Source: Rhizobium sophorae (GTDB taxonomy: Bacteria > Pseudomonadota > Alphaproteobacteria > Rhizobiales > Rhizobiaceae). Taken from it: a stretch of 64,000 nt of DNA. The position numbers and the translations under genes are program-made. The first letter of the stretch is position 1, and each line of letters opens with the position of its first letter. The DNA is taken from positions 124,001 through 188,000 of the forward strand of contig NZ_JABFCN010000066.1 of NCBI RefSeq assembly GCF_013087515.1, in the 5' to 3' direction. Of the stretch, positions 8,345 through 17,104 are shown piece after piece. The notes beneath the pieces are model-generated. The model saw only the letters and a list, made by a program, of their open reading frames with translations. It did not search any database and was not told the DNA's origin.

Positions 8345-9602
8345 GCACCCGATATTTGAAGGAGGTGAGCTGTTCGACGCCGACCGGGCCACGGGCATGC
8401 ATCTTGCCGGTGGCGATGCCGATTTCCGCACCCATGCCGAACTCGCCGCCATCGGCAAACTGCGTCGAGGCATTATGCAGCAGGATCGCCGAATCGACCT
8501 CGGTGAAGAAACGCGCGACGACGTCAGGGTCTTCGGCGATGACCGCCTCGGTGTGGTTCGAGGAATATGTCTGGATATGGGCGATGGCGCCCGATAGGCC
8601 GTCGACGACGGCAACCGAAATGATCGCATCGAGATATTCAGTCGACCAGTCCTCCTCGGTCGCGGGCTTCATGCCGGGTGCAACCTTCAGCACTGTTGGC
8701 GAAGCGCGGACCTCGCAGCCGGCCTCCGTCAGAACCTCGAGCAGCGGCGTCAGATGCGTGCCGATCGCAGCACCATCGACGAGCAGGGTTTCGACTGCGC
8801 CGCAGATGCCGGTGCGGCGCATCTTGGCGTTGACGATGATCTTTTTCGCCATCTCGATATCGGCCGAGGCATCGACATAGATGTGGCAAAGACCTTCGAG
8901 ATGGGCAAAAACCGGCACGCGGGCCTCGCTCTGCACGCGGGCAACTAGGCTCTTGCCGCCGCGCGGCACGATGACGTCGATCGCGCCGTCCAGGCCGCGC
9001 AGCATGGCGCCGACGGCGGCGCGATCGGTGACCGGCACAAGCTGGATAGCATGCTCTGGAAGTCCCGCCGCCTTCAGGCCCTCGATCAGGCAGGCATGGA
9101 TAGCCTGCGATGAACGGCGCGAATCCGAGCCGCAACGCAGGATGACGGCATTGCCTGCCTTGAGGCAGAGGGCGCCGGCATCTGCGGTGACGTTCGGCCG
9201 GCTTTCGAAGATCACGCCGATGACGCCGAGCGGCGTGCGGACACGCTCGATCTTCAGCCCGTTCGGCCGGTCCCAGGCAGCGATGACTTCGCCGACCGGA
9301 TCGGCAAGGGCGGCAATGGCGCGGATTCCCTCGGCCATTTCGGCGACGCGTTTGTCGTTCAGCGTCAGCCGGTCGACGAAGGAAGCGAGCATCTCGGTGC
9401 CTTCGATGTCCTTCAGGTCCTTGGCGTTCTCGGCAAGAATATGCGCCTTGTTTGCCAGGATCGCATCGGCCATGGCATTCAACGCCCTGTTCTTGGCCTC
9501 GGTGGACGCAAAGCCCAGCGGTCGTGCGGCAGCCTTTGCCTTGCGGCCGATGTCGTTCATCAGCACGTCAATGTCAGGGCCTGGCGCAACGGTATCAAGC
9601 AT
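8319..9602 (-). CDS. proA: Gamma-glutamyl phosphate reductase ProA
   Basis: 427 aa, standard length. The NADPH-dependent second step of proline synthesis reduces gamma-glutamyl phosphate to glutamate-5-semialdehyde. Aldehyde-dehydrogenase fold motifs include GVIGVIFESRPNVT, the cofactor region GNAVILRCGSDS, and the catalytic cysteine in RRTGICGAVETLLVD. It overlaps proB by 8 bp, so the pathway pair is translationally coupled. Confidence 0.97.
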   Translation of the reverse strand: MLDTVAPGPDIDVLMNDIGRKAKAAARPLGFASTEAKNRALNAMADAILANKAHILAENAKDLKDIEGTEMLASFVDRLTLNDKRVAEMAEGIRAIAALADPVGEVIAAWDRPNGLKIERVRTPLGVIGVIFESRPNVTADAGALCLKAGNAVILRCGSDSRRSSQAIHACLIEGLKAAGLPEHAIQLVPVTDRAAVGAMLRGLDGAIDVIVPRGGKSLVARVQSEARVPVFAHLEGLCHIYVDASADIEMAKKIIVNAKMRRTGICGAVETLLVDGAAIGTHLTPLLEVLTEAGCEVRASPTVLKVAPGMKPATEEDWSTEYLDAIISVAVVDGLSGAIAHIQTYSSNHTEAVIAEDPDVVARFFTEVDSAILLHNASTQFADGGEFGMGAEIGIATGKMHARGPVGVEQLTSFKYRVHGAGQTRP

Positions 9603-10764
9603 AGCTCGCGTCCTTCTTCTGCCTTTCCGATTTCGAACCGATCTGCGCGGTCATCACCATGTCGTCGCGATGGACCATGGCGGCTCGCCCGGCATAACCG
9701 AGAATGGCCTCGATTTCCGCCGACTTGCGGCCGGCAATCCGACGGGCGTCGTCGGCATCGTAGCTTACAAGGCCGCGGGCGATCTCGCGGCCGGCCGGGC
9801 CGATGATCGCCACCGTATCGCCGCGGCTGAAGAGGCCGGAAACGCTGCGCACGCCGGCCGGAAGCAGGCTCTTGCCGGCACCGAGGGCGACGACGGCGCC
9901 GTCGTCGACATGCAGTTCGCCGGCCGGCTGCAGCTGCCCGGCAATCCAGGTCTTGCGGGCGGTAACGGGTGTGCCCGACGGCGCGAACCAGGAGGAACGC
10001 GCGCCGTTTTCGATTGCCGACAGAGGGTTGTCGGTCTTGCCGGAGGCGATGATCATGGCGCAGCCTGATGCCGTCGCAATCTTGCCGGCATCGATCTTGG
10101 TGCGCATGCCGCCGCGCGAGAGTTCGGAGGCCGCACCTCCGGCCATCGCCTCGATCTCCGGGGTGATTGCGGCAATCGTTTCCAGGAACGTCGCGTTCGG
10201 GTCGAGATGCGGCGGCGCGGTGTAGAGGCCGTCGATGTCGGAGAGAAGGATGAGCAGATCGGCGCCGGTCATCGTCGCGACGCGGGCGGCCAGCCGGTCG
10301 TTGTCGCCATAGCGGATCTCGCTGGTGGCGACGGTGTCGTTCTCGTTGATGATCGGCACGGCGCCGATCTTCAAAAGCTGATTGATGGTGGCGCGGGCAT
10401 TGAGATAACGGCGGCGCTCCTCGGTATCGCCGAGCGTCAGCAGGATCTGGCCGGCGACGATCTCGTCGCGTGACAGGCTTTCCGACCAGGCGCGCGCCAG
10501 CGCGATCTGGCCGACGGCCGCCGCTGCCTGGCTTTCCTCCAGCTTCAGCGCACCTGACGGCAGGTCGAGCACCGAGCGCCCGAGCGCGATTGCGCCCGAG
10601 GAGACGACGAGCACATCGATACCCTTGGCCTTCAGGCCGGAGATATCGGCGCACATGGCGTCGAGCCAGGCCTTCTTCAGCCCGGCCTTGCGATCGACCA
10701 GAAGCGCGGATCCGATCTTGATGACGATCCGGCGGTAGCGGCCAAGCGGCTTACGGCTGGTCAT
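9595..10764 (-). CDS. proB: Glutamate 5-kinase ProB
   Basis: 389 aa. Phosphorylates glutamate in the first, feedback-controlled step of proline synthesis. The amino-acid kinase domain (about 10-260) shows VIKIGSALLV, VSSGAIALGR, IINENDTVAT and GGMRTKIDAGKIA. A C-terminal PUA domain follows (about 285-370). The ATG at 10764 (MTSRKPLGRY) is preferred over upstream in-frame starts and overlaps the obgE end by 14 bp. Confidence 0.96.
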   Translation of the reverse strand: MTSRKPLGRYRRIVIKIGSALLVDRKAGLKKAWLDAMCADISGLKAKGIDVLVVSSGAIALGRSVLDLPSGALKLEESQAAAAVGQIALARAWSESLSRDEIVAGQILLTLGDTEERRRYLNARATINQLLKIGAVPIINENDTVATSEIRYGDNDRLAARVATMTGADLLILLSDIDGLYTAPPHLDPNATFLETIAAITPEIEAMAGGAASELSRGGMRTKIDAGKIATASGCAMIIASGKTDNPLSAIENGARSSWFAPSGTPVTARKTWIAGQLQPAGELHVDDGAVVALGAGKSLLPAGVRSVSGLFSRGDTVAIIGPAGREIARGLVSYDADDARRIAGRKSAEIEAILGYAGRAAMVHRDDMVMTAQIGSKSERQKKDASYA

Positions 10765-11845
10765 CGTCCTCGTCCCCACGCTTGTCCTCGCCCTCATCGG
10801 TGACGACCATGTCGCGATGGCGCAGCTTCGGCACCTTGGCCGGCTTCTCCTCGGTATTGGCTTCGACGATGATGTCGCGGAGTGCCCGCAGCACCTCGGT
10901 CATGCCCTTGCCGGTGACGGCCGAAATCTGGAACGGCGTCTTGCCGCAGGCCTTGGCCAATTCCTTGGACTTCTTCTTCAGTTCGGCATCATCGAGCACG
11001 TCGATCTGCGACAGCGCCACGATCTCGGCCTTGTCGGTCAGATCGTTTCCATAGGCTTCGAGCTCGTGCTTAACCGTCTTATACGCCTTGCCGACCTTTT
11101 CCTCCTGGGCGGAGATGAGGTGGAGCAGAACGCGGGTGCGCTCGACATGGCCGAGGAATCGGTCGCCGATTCCGACACCTTCATGGGCGCCTTCGATCAG
11201 GCCCGGAATGTCGGCCAGGATGAATTCGCGCTCGTCGATGGTGGCGACGCCGAGATTAGGATGCAGCGTGGTGAAGGGATAGTTGGCGATCTTCGGCCGG
11301 GCGCGGGTGACGGCAGCTAGGAAGGTCGACTTGCCGGCATTGGGCAGGCCGACGAGGCCGGCATCGGCAATCAGCTTCAGGCGCAGCCAGATGGTTTTTT
11401 CCTCGCCGGGCAGGCCGGGATTGGCCCAATCCGGCGCCTGGTTGGTCGAGGTCTTGAAATGGGCGTTGCCGAAGCCGCCATTGCCGCCATGGGCCAGGCA
11501 GTAACGCTGGCCCTCGACGGTCAGGTCGCAGATCAGCGTTTCCTGATCTTCCTCGAAGATCTGGGTGCCCACGGGAACCTTCAACGTCACGTCGCTTCCA
11601 TTGGCGCCGGTGCGGTTCCTGCCCATGCCATGGGTGCCGATCGTCGCCTTGAAATGCTGCTGATAGCGGAAATCGATCAGCGTGTTCAGGCCGTTGACGG
11701 CCTCGACCCAGACGTCGCCGCCGCGTCCGCCATCACCGCCATCCGGGCCGCCGAACTCGATGAATTTCTCGCGCCGGAAGGAAACGCTGCCGCCGCCGCC
11801 GTCCCCGGACTTGATATAGACCTTTGCTTCGTCGAGAAATTTCAT
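10751..11845 (-). CDS. obgE: GTPase Obg (CgtA)
   Basis: 364 aa. Essential ribosome-associated GTPase linked to 50S assembly and stress responses. The N-terminal Obg fold is glycine-rich (KSGDGGGGSVSFRREKF, then GGPDGGDGGRGGDV). The G domain (about 160-330) has GLPNAGKST, NYPFTTLHPNLG, DIPGLIEGAHEGVG and LSQIDVL. A short acidic tail follows. It starts the overlapping obgE-proB-proA-nadD operon and diverges from the phosphatase-fold gene at 11930. Confidence 0.97.
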   Translation of the reverse strand: MKFLDEAKVYIKSGDGGGGSVSFRREKFIEFGGPDGGDGGRGGDVWVEAVNGLNTLIDFRYQQHFKATIGTHGMGRNRTGANGSDVTLKVPVGTQIFEEDQETLICDLTVEGQRYCLAHGGNGGFGNAHFKTSTNQAPDWANPGLPGEEKTIWLRLKLIADAGLVGLPNAGKSTFLAAVTRARPKIANYPFTTLHPNLGVATIDEREFILADIPGLIEGAHEGVGIGDRFLGHVERTRVLLHLISAQEEKVGKAYKTVKHELEAYGNDLTDKAEIVALSQIDVLDDAELKKKSKELAKACGKTPFQISAVTGKGMTEVLRALRDIIVEANTEEKPAKVPKLRHRDMVVTDEGEDKRGDEDDDQP

Positions 11846-11929
11846 TTTACTTCCAATATTCAGTGGCAGTTGGACGGCCCGTCTTGGCCCATTCGATATA
11901 GGCGGTTCCGACGGAGGTCAAAGATTATC

Positions 11930-12796
11930 GTGAATTTTGCGAGCTATAACATACAGTACGGCTTCGGTCTCGACGGCAGATACGATCTGGTGCGGATTGC
12001 CCGGAGCCTCGAGGGTGCAGATGTCATCGCATTGCAGGAGGTGACCCGCGGCTTCTCCCGCAACGGTTTTGCCGACATCGTGGCCGATGTTGCAGCCTTC
12101 TTTGCCGACTATTTCTGGGTCTATGGGCCGGCCTGCGACATGCATATCGAGGCTGATGAAGGCGGGCTCCAGCCGGTGCCCGGCACCCGTTTTCAGTTCG
12201 GCAATATGGTGCTGTCGCGCTGGCCGATCCTCTCGACCCGAACGCTGCTTCTGCCGCGCAGCCGGACGATCGGCAAGATCAACCTGCAGCGCGGCGCAAC
12301 CGAGGCGGTGATCGACGCACCCGGCGGTGCGGTCCGCGTCTATTCCGTGCATCTCGACCATGTCTCCGCCGACGAGCGCATCCGCCAGCTGCAATTCTTG
12401 AACACGCATATCAATGCCTTCGTCCAGGAGGGTGGGTCGCTGACGGGAGGTGGTGAATTCGACCTGCCGGAGCCGCCGCTGCCGGAGGATTATATCATCA
12501 TGGGTGATTTCAACATGGAGCCGGAATCGCCGGAATATTGCGCGCTTGCCGGGGCTGGCGGCGGATATTACGGCCGCGTGGCGAGGATCGGCACGCCGGT
12601 CGACGCCTTTGCGGCGCTGGAGGCCTACTCTCCGGAGAGCTACAGCTGGATGGATCCCGAAGATCACGGCAAGCGCATGCATCTCGATTATTGCTTCGTC
12701 AGTTGCGGCCTGCAGAGCCGGTTGAAATCCGCCCGGATCGATACGCAATCCGTCGGTTCCGACCACTTCCCTCTATGGGTCGAGATCGGCGATTAA
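11930..12796 (+). CDS. Endonuclease/exonuclease/phosphatase family protein
   Basis: 288 aa with the EEP (DNase I-like) fold. Motifs are SYNIQYG at the N-terminus, ADVIALQEV (metal-binding Glu), YSVHLDHVS, IMGDFNMEPESPEY (catalytic Asp/Asn) and the final VGSDHFPLWVEI (Asp-His). Substrates of this family range from nucleic acids to phospholipids and cannot be assigned here. The start is a GTG at 11930 with GGAGGT about 11 nt upstream. There is no signal peptide, so it is probably cytoplasmic. Confidence 0.9.
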   Translation: MNFASYNIQYGFGLDGRYDLVRIARSLEGADVIALQEVTRGFSRNGFADIVADVAAFFADYFWVYGPACDMHIEADEGGLQPVPGTRFQFGNMVLSRWPILSTRTLLLPRSRTIGKINLQRGATEAVIDAPGGAVRVYSVHLDHVSADERIRQLQFLNTHINAFVQEGGSLTGGGEFDLPEPPLPEDYIIMGDFNMEPESPEYCALAGAGGGYYGRVARIGTPVDAFAALEAYSPESYSWMDPEDHGKRMHLDYCFVSCGLQSRLKSARIDTQSVGSDHFPLWVEIGD

Positions 12797-12798
12797 AG

Positions 12799-12825
12799 GA
12801 GACGCCGCCGGTGCGGCGACGTCTC
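12799..12825. terminator. Hairpin between convergent genes
   Basis: GAGACG/CGTCTC arms with a GC-rich inner stem lie between the stops at 12796 (+) and 12834 (-). It probably ends transcription from both sides; there is no long T run. Confidence 0.5.
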
Positions 12826-12833
12826 GATCTTGA

Positions 12834-13421
12834 TCAGGCAACCTTCCGCGGCTGCAGCATGCCCGGCTGCAGCACGGTTTCGATGTGCGACACCATGGTG
12901 TTGCGGGCGAAACAGTAGATTTCGCCGCAACCCGTCATGCGGAAACCGAGTTTCTCCTGCAGTCGCAGCGAAGCCGGGTTGTCGGCGAAGACGCCGGAAT
13001 AGATCGGCGTCTCCGGCATGCGGCGCGAGAAGCGCTCGATGATCGCCGTCACCGCCTCGCTCATATAGCCGCGCCGCCAGTAGTAGCGGTTCAGCCAGTA
13101 GCCGAGGTGCCAGCGGCCGTGGCGCAGCTCGATCGAGACGTTGCCGATATGGACATCGTCCTTATCGGTGATCGCCAGCGGCCAGTCGGGCAGGGTGCCC
13201 GAGGTGACCGGGACCAGCCAGTCCAGCGCATCCTGCCGGTCGAACGGCGCGGGTACGCGGGACAGCATGCGCGTGACCGCGAAATCGGAGAGCGATTCCG
13301 CGATCGCAGGCGCATCGCTCAGCCTGTGGGGGCGGAGCGTCAGGCGGGCGGTCGAGATGACCGGCGCGGGGCCGGGCATCATCGGCTTGACCTCGGGCCT
13401 TTGCAGCGCAGTCGTGCTCAT
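12834..13421 (-). CDS. GNAT family N-acetyltransferase
   Basis: 195 aa, RimJ/RimL-like GNAT fold. It shows STARLTLRPHRLSDAPAIAE at the start of the domain, the acetyl-CoA loop region (GYWLNRYYWRRGYMSEA), and NPASLRLQEKLGFRMTG near the end. The ATG at 13421 overlaps the stop of the upstream GNAT gene by 4 bp (ATGA). The two are tandem paralogues. The substrate is unknown; N-terminal amino groups of proteins or small amines are typical. Confidence 0.9.
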   Translation of the reverse strand: MSTTALQRPEVKPMMPGPAPVISTARLTLRPHRLSDAPAIAESLSDFAVTRMLSRVPAPFDRQDALDWLVPVTSGTLPDWPLAITDKDDVHIGNVSIELRHGRWHLGYWLNRYYWRRGYMSEAVTAIIERFSRRMPETPIYSGVFADNPASLRLQEKLGFRMTGCGEIYCFARNTMVSHIETVLQPGMLQPRKVA

Positions 13422-14074
13422 GCGATGTTCCCCCAGCTTCGGAGGGACATCCAGGTCTTGCGGTCGAGCCTGTACCATTCGACCGGCACGTTGCTGCCGA
13501 GCGCCAGCGAGGCGGCGAGCCCCGAACCCTGGAACTGGAAGCCGCACTTCTGGATGACGCGGCGCGAGGCGACATTCATTACCCGGCAACGGGCGTCGAT
13601 CTGATCGACGTCCTGGCGGGTCCTGAATACCATATCGACCAGGGCATGGCAGGCCTCGGTCGTATAACCCTTGTTCCAATAGGGCTCGCCCAGCCAGTAG
13701 CCGATCTCGACGGTCTTGCCGTCCGTCTGCGGTTCCACACCGCAGCAGCCGATAAAGGCGCCGTTTTCCGCCTTGGTGATCGCATAGACGCACTTGCCAA
13801 TCTCGCCATTTTTCGTGCGACGCACGAAGTCGGCAGCATCATCGGCGGTATAAGGGTGCGGCATACGCGATACCATGGTAGCGACTTTGGCGTTATTGGC
13901 GAGATGGGCAAGGGCGTCGATGTCTTCTTCGTGGGGCGCGCGCATGACGAGCCTTTCCGATAACAAGACAGGGCAATCGGTCCTTAACCGTTCCGGCCTC
14001 AGCCGCTCCGTGGAAGACCGCTGGTCTTCCCGGGGAGACCGTGATTGGTCTACCCTTAACAATTCGCCTTGCAT
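13418..14074 (-). CDS. GNAT family N-acetyltransferase
   Basis: 218 aa, same RimJ/RimL-like family as its downstream neighbour (SERLVMRAPHEEDIDALAHL, GYWLGEPYWNKGYTTEAC, NVASRRVIQKCGF). The start at 14074 is supported by AAGGAGG eight bases upstream. It has a polar 35-residue N-terminal extension before the GNAT domain. It lies after the rplU-rpmA terminator and so is probably transcribed separately, together with the following GNAT gene. Confidence 0.9.
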   Translation of the reverse strand: MQGELLRVDQSRSPREDQRSSTERLRPERLRTDCPVLLSERLVMRAPHEEDIDALAHLANNAKVATMVSRMPHPYTADDAADFVRRTKNGEIGKCVYAITKAENGAFIGCCGVEPQTDGKTVEIGYWLGEPYWNKGYTTEACHALVDMVFRTRQDVDQIDARCRVMNVASRRVIQKCGFQFQGSGLAASLALGSNVPVEWYRLDRKTWMSLRSWGNIA

Positions 14075-14100
14075 GGTTCAGTCCTCCTTGAGGGGTAAAG

Positions 14101-14130
14101 AAAAAGGGGAGATGGCGCCCCATCTCCCCT
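14101..14130 (-). terminator. Rho-independent terminator after rpmA
   Basis: A perfect 11-bp stem (14105-14115 with 14120-14130), 4-nt loop, then TTTTTCTTT on the minus strand. Confidence 0.85.
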
Positions 14131-14200
14131 GTTTTCTAGACTGAACCTGATACGGCCAGCCGGGTCGATGAGACGCCGGCTGTTTTTGAGCGCTACCGGC

Positions 14201-14470
14201 TTATTCCGCTGCTTCCGCTTTCGGCATGACAGACACGTAGACGCGACCGTTGGCCTTCGTTCGGTAGTTCACATTGCCGGCGGTAAGCGCAAAAATCGTG
14301 TGATCCTTGCCGAGGCCGACGTTGGAACCCGGATGCCACTCAGTACCGCGCTGACGCACGATAATGTTGCCTGCGATGACGGCTTCGCCGCCGAACTTCT
14401 TCACGCCAAGGCGCTTGGACTGAGAATCGCGACCGTTGCGCGATGAACCGCCAGCTTTTTTGTGTGCCAT
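14201..14470 (-). CDS. rpmA: 50S ribosomal protein L27
   Basis: 89 aa. The family N-terminus [18 protein letters not shown] is complete, then [10 protein letters not shown] and [18 protein letters not shown]27 reaches the peptidyl-transferase centre of the large subunit. It sits 33 bp downstream of rplU, the conserved L21-L27 pair. Confidence 0.98.
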
Positions 14471-14503
14471 TGGAGTTCTCCTTTAAACCTTGTCCCGTTG
14501 ATC

Positions 14504-14821
14504 TTACTTGGCAGCCACGATGTCCGTGATACGGACGACCGTGTGATGCTGACGATGGCCGCGCGAACGCTTCGAATTCTGACGGCGGCGCTTCTTGAAG
14601 GCGATGACCTTCTTGCCGCGGTTCTGTTCGACGACTTCTGCCTTGACAGAGGCGCCGGTTACGAAGGGCGCACCGATCGCAGCGTCGGCGCCTTCGCCGA
14701 TCACGAGCACTTCGGTGAATTCAATGGAGTCGCCAGCGGTGGCTTCCAGCTTTTCGATGGTCAGCACGTCGTTGGCTGCCACACGGTACTGTTTACCGCC
14801 GGTCTTGATGACTGCGAACAT
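14504..14821 (-). CDS. rplU: 50S ribosomal protein L21
   Basis: 105 aa. MFAVIKTGGKQYRV at the N-terminus and KRRRQNSKRSRGHRQHHT near the C-terminus are L21 signatures. It binds 23S rRNA. First gene of rplU-rpmA; an AAAGGAT ribosome binding site is seen just upstream. Confidence 0.98.
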   Translation of the reverse strand: MFAVIKTGGKQYRVAANDVLTIEKLEATAGDSIEFTEVLVIGEGADAAIGAPFVTGASVKAEVVEQNRGKKVIAFKKRRRQNSKRSRGHRQHHTVVRITDIVAAK

Positions 14822-15062
14822 TTTTTATCCTTTCATGTTCGTTCCAGCGCTCCCCGCAAATCCAGCAGGTGGCTGTCTTTTTATCAGTCGAAGTTAAGCA
14901 GGGATTTCAGAGGTCTAATCCTCGAACTCGTCCTGCCGGTGAAGCCCCGCGCGAGCGCGGGACGGCCAAGGCGCGGATTTCTCCAAACCTATTGCGCAGC
15001 CGAGATACGCGAGTGACAAAAAGGTGTCAAGGCAAAAGGATGGAATGCTTCGACTTTTCGGC
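14822..15062 (-). other. Promoter and leader region of rplU-rpmA
   Basis: No gene is seen. It contains a GC hairpin with a CGAG tetraloop (14946-14961) that would lie in or near the L21 leader on the minus strand. A regulatory role is possible but not demonstrated. Confidence 0.4.
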
Positions 15063-15216
15063 TTGCCAGCCTGTCATTTGCCCGTTATGAGAACGCCCGC
15101 GCCAAACAAGCGCCGACCAGACCGCGGAGAGGTGGCAGAGTGGTCGAATGCACCGCACTCGAAATGCGGCATACCTGCAAGGGTATCGTGGGTTCAAATC
15201 CCACCCTCTCCGCCAT
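15063..15216. repeat. Left 154-bp direct repeat bounding the island (contains tRNA-Ser)
   Basis: Matches 19220-19373 over 154 bp with three mismatches, all in the ~63 bp before the tRNA. Similarity stops abruptly at both ends. The repeat contains a complete tRNA-Ser gene plus its upstream flank, more than the 3' tRNA segment normally duplicated by site-specific integrases. Confidence 0.9.
15126..15215 (+). tRNA. tRNA-Ser(CGA), copy 1
   Basis: 90 nt including encoded CCA. The acceptor stem is GGAGAGG/CCTCTCC, the anticodon stem CCGCA/TGCGG with CGA at 15160-15162, there is a long variable arm, and the T arm is GTGGG-TTCAAAT-CCCAC. The long variable arm and anticodon give serine (UCG codons). 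Confidence 0.95.
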
Positions 15217-15298
15217 TCGGTTTCCCTTTCGGATCAAGCGCTTGTGGCGTGACGACTCACTCGGTTCAGGCGACTTTTGAGCGACGTGTCGGCATTCT

Positions 15299-15934
15299 TC
15301 ATCGCAGAGCCACGACCCCGGCACTAAACGGGTCTGCGCCGTAGTATTCAACGGCTCCGGTCGCCGAGACAAGCGCTATGGCGATACCTGCCTGATTCGC
15401 TCGTGATGTCATCTTGCGTGCGAGATCGCGCGTTGTGATCGTGTTTGGGACCACCGCGATGTTAATCTCACCTTCTCCTGCCCTCGTGAGGAGTTGTCCG
15501 GCTGCCTCCTGCAGTCCCTTCCGCAGACGAGAGACCTGCCCGGCGTGACGTGTGTTGATGATGCCGCCTTTGCATTCCGCAATAACCGGGCAACCTCCGA
15601 TCGTCGCAACGACGTCACCCTGTCCTGGGTTCACATGAACCTCAAGAATCAGGTCGCCGTTCATATACCGACCAGCATAGCTCGTCGTTCCCCAGCCTTT
15701 GTGCCAAGTGAAGCCGTGCATAATCAACCAAGCTTGAATCTCGAACCGCTTGCCGTGCTCACCGTCGGGGTGAACGGATACCTTCTGAGCGCCGCGTGAG
15801 AATAGATGCATCGCAAAGGCGAGCATGACCGCGGCTTCACTCATATGCCGCTCCATGCTGCCGTCGGCTTTGGATAATCTCTTCTCTGGAGGATCCTTTT
15901 CGAGGATGAGATGCTGCAGTTCTACAAAAGCCAT
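15299..15934 (-). CDS. Putative PD-(D/E)XK nuclease-like protein of the island
   Basis: 211 aa, not recognised as a named family. The middle contains GDVVATIGGCPVIAECKGG, which fits the D-(spacer)-ExK core of PD-(D/E)XK nucleases, followed by a helix with Gln (QEAAGQLLTR). The C-terminal third (GEINIAVVPN, AGIAIALVSATGAVEYYG) resembles the closing strands of such folds. There is no signal peptide, so it is cytoplasmic. It is the last gene of the operon, 16 bp after the 108-aa gene. Nuclease activity is inferred from motif only. Confidence 0.6.
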   Translation of the reverse strand: MAFVELQHLILEKDPPEKRLSKADGSMERHMSEAAVMLAFAMHLFSRGAQKVSVHPDGEHGKRFEIQAWLIMHGFTWHKGWGTTSYAGRYMNGDLILEVHVNPGQGDVVATIGGCPVIAECKGGIINTRHAGQVSRLRKGLQEAAGQLLTRAGEGEINIAVVPNTITTRDLARKMTSRANQAGIAIALVSATGAVEYYGADPFSAGVVALR

Positions 15935-15950
15935 CGATGCTCTTCCAAAG

Positions 15951-16277
15951 CTAAACTTTTAGACCTTTGTGTTCCTCCAAATACTCGAGGACTTCATTCA
16001 GCGCGTGAATAATCTGAAGGCGATTGGCGCCGAATGCGTAGTAGCCTGATGATAGAATTTGCGGTGAAACGTCCGTCGCAGCTGGAGAGCTTCTCTTAAT
16101 CTTCTCGCCGTTCTCATCAATCATTGTTAGGGGATAGCGAAAATCGCGACCGGATCCTTCATAGAATCCACCCGGACCGTAATTCTGTATATTTCCGTTA
16201 TAGCAATTGCTACCAATGATATGTTCTAGTCTCGCGAGAAGTTGCGCCCGTGGTTTACTTATCTTAAACTTCGCCAT
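15951..16277 (-). CDS. Hypothetical 108-aa protein of the island
   Basis: Not recognised. It is basic at the N-terminus (MAKFKISKPRAQLLARLEHI), followed by a Gly/Tyr-rich aromatic stretch (NYGPGGFYEGSGRDFRYPL) and a C-terminal helix (HALNEVLEYLEEHKGLKV). No membrane segment or signal peptide. It sits between the two nuclease-like genes (53 bp after the GIY-YIG gene, 16 bp before the last gene), so it could be a partner or inhibitor of one of them (inference). Confidence 0.65.
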   Translation of the reverse strand: MAKFKISKPRAQLLARLEHIIGSNCYNGNIQNYGPGGFYEGSGRDFRYPLTMIDENGEKIKRSSPAATDVSPQILSSGYYAFGANRLQIIHALNEVLEYLEEHKGLKV

Positions 16278-16330
16278 TCTGCTGCTCCAATGAAAAACGA
16301 TAAGTTAATCCGATCATTCAACCATGTCTT

Positions 16331-17095
16331 TCAGCAATTCCAAAACCGGACGGGATTTTGAACGTGCTTGAGCTCGGGGGCCGTTATCCGCTTGCCTCTC
16401 GCGCCAACGTAGAGATCCCATATCTCTTTCGGTGCGTCCCGCCCGACAAAGCCGAGCCTGTGTGCCTCGGATCCATCGGCATAAGGAATGTCAGGGAAGT
16501 TGTCGGCAGTTGCGGCCATCCACCTCTCGGCCTCAAAGGCTCCTACAACCACACCGCGGATAACAGCGAGCACATACTGAGCATTCTCAGCGCGTAACCT
16601 TGAAATTCTCCAGCAATAGCGGACGAGATTGTAGATTGCTCGACGATCGAACCTATCATCAAGCTTGTTGATGTTGATCAGCACAAGGCGATGCTTAGGG
16701 ATCGAAGGAAATGTCGGCAGGCTATACTTGTCCACGATCTCGGCATGGTTCATGGGACCGCGGTCGCTGCTGGCGTGGCCACCCTGGATGTTGGTGAGGC
16801 CTGGATAGGCATCGATCAATGCAGCCTCGACTTCAAAGATCGCTGCCTCAGGTATCTCATGACGATGGATGACGTGAAGCACCTCAAGCCCAGCGTTCTT
16901 TATCGCCCGGATGCGATCGAGCTTTGATCCAAGTGTTTGGCTGTCGTCATCTGTTAAGTCTGCGACGCCAGCGGCATGATCGAATACGCGATTGTTACGA
17001 CCTTTACCGACGTAAAACGTCTCGCCGTTCCGCGGATCGATGAGGCGATAGACATAGTTGCCAAGCCGCTCGCATACTTCCTCAGAAAATCGCAC
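16331..17095 (-). CDS. GIY-YIG nuclease family protein (LEM3-like)
   Basis: 254 aa. The N-terminal GIY-YIG domain (residues about 10-115) reads NYVYRLIDPRNGETFYVGKG: YVY stands for GIY and FYVGKG for YIG. Conserved downstream elements are KNAGLEVLHVIHRHEI and EVEAALIDAYPGLTNIQGG (catalytic Glu in EVEAALI). The C-terminal half (about 130-250) is of unknown function and contains Trp/Arg-rich segments. It starts 9 bp after the ClpP-fold gene. The LEM3-type domain occurs in DNA-cleaving proteins; activity here is predicted. Confidence 0.8.
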   Translation of the reverse strand: MRFSEEVCERLGNYVYRLIDPRNGETFYVGKGRNNRVFDHAAGVADLTDDDSQTLGSKLDRIRAIKNAGLEVLHVIHRHEIPEAAIFEVEAALIDAYPGLTNIQGGHASSDRGPMNHAEIVDKYSLPTFPSIPKHRLVLININKLDDRFDRRAIYNLVRYCWRISRLRAENAQYVLAVIRGVVVGAFEAERWMAATADNFPDIPYADGSEAHRLGFVGRDAPKEIWDLYVGARGKRITAPELKHVQNPVRFWNC

Positions 17096-17104
17096 GGCCG
17101 CCCC

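Noticed and set aside
11459..11929. N-terminal extension of the phosphatase-fold gene
   Set aside because: The frame is antisense to obgE; homology begins only after the GTG at 11930.
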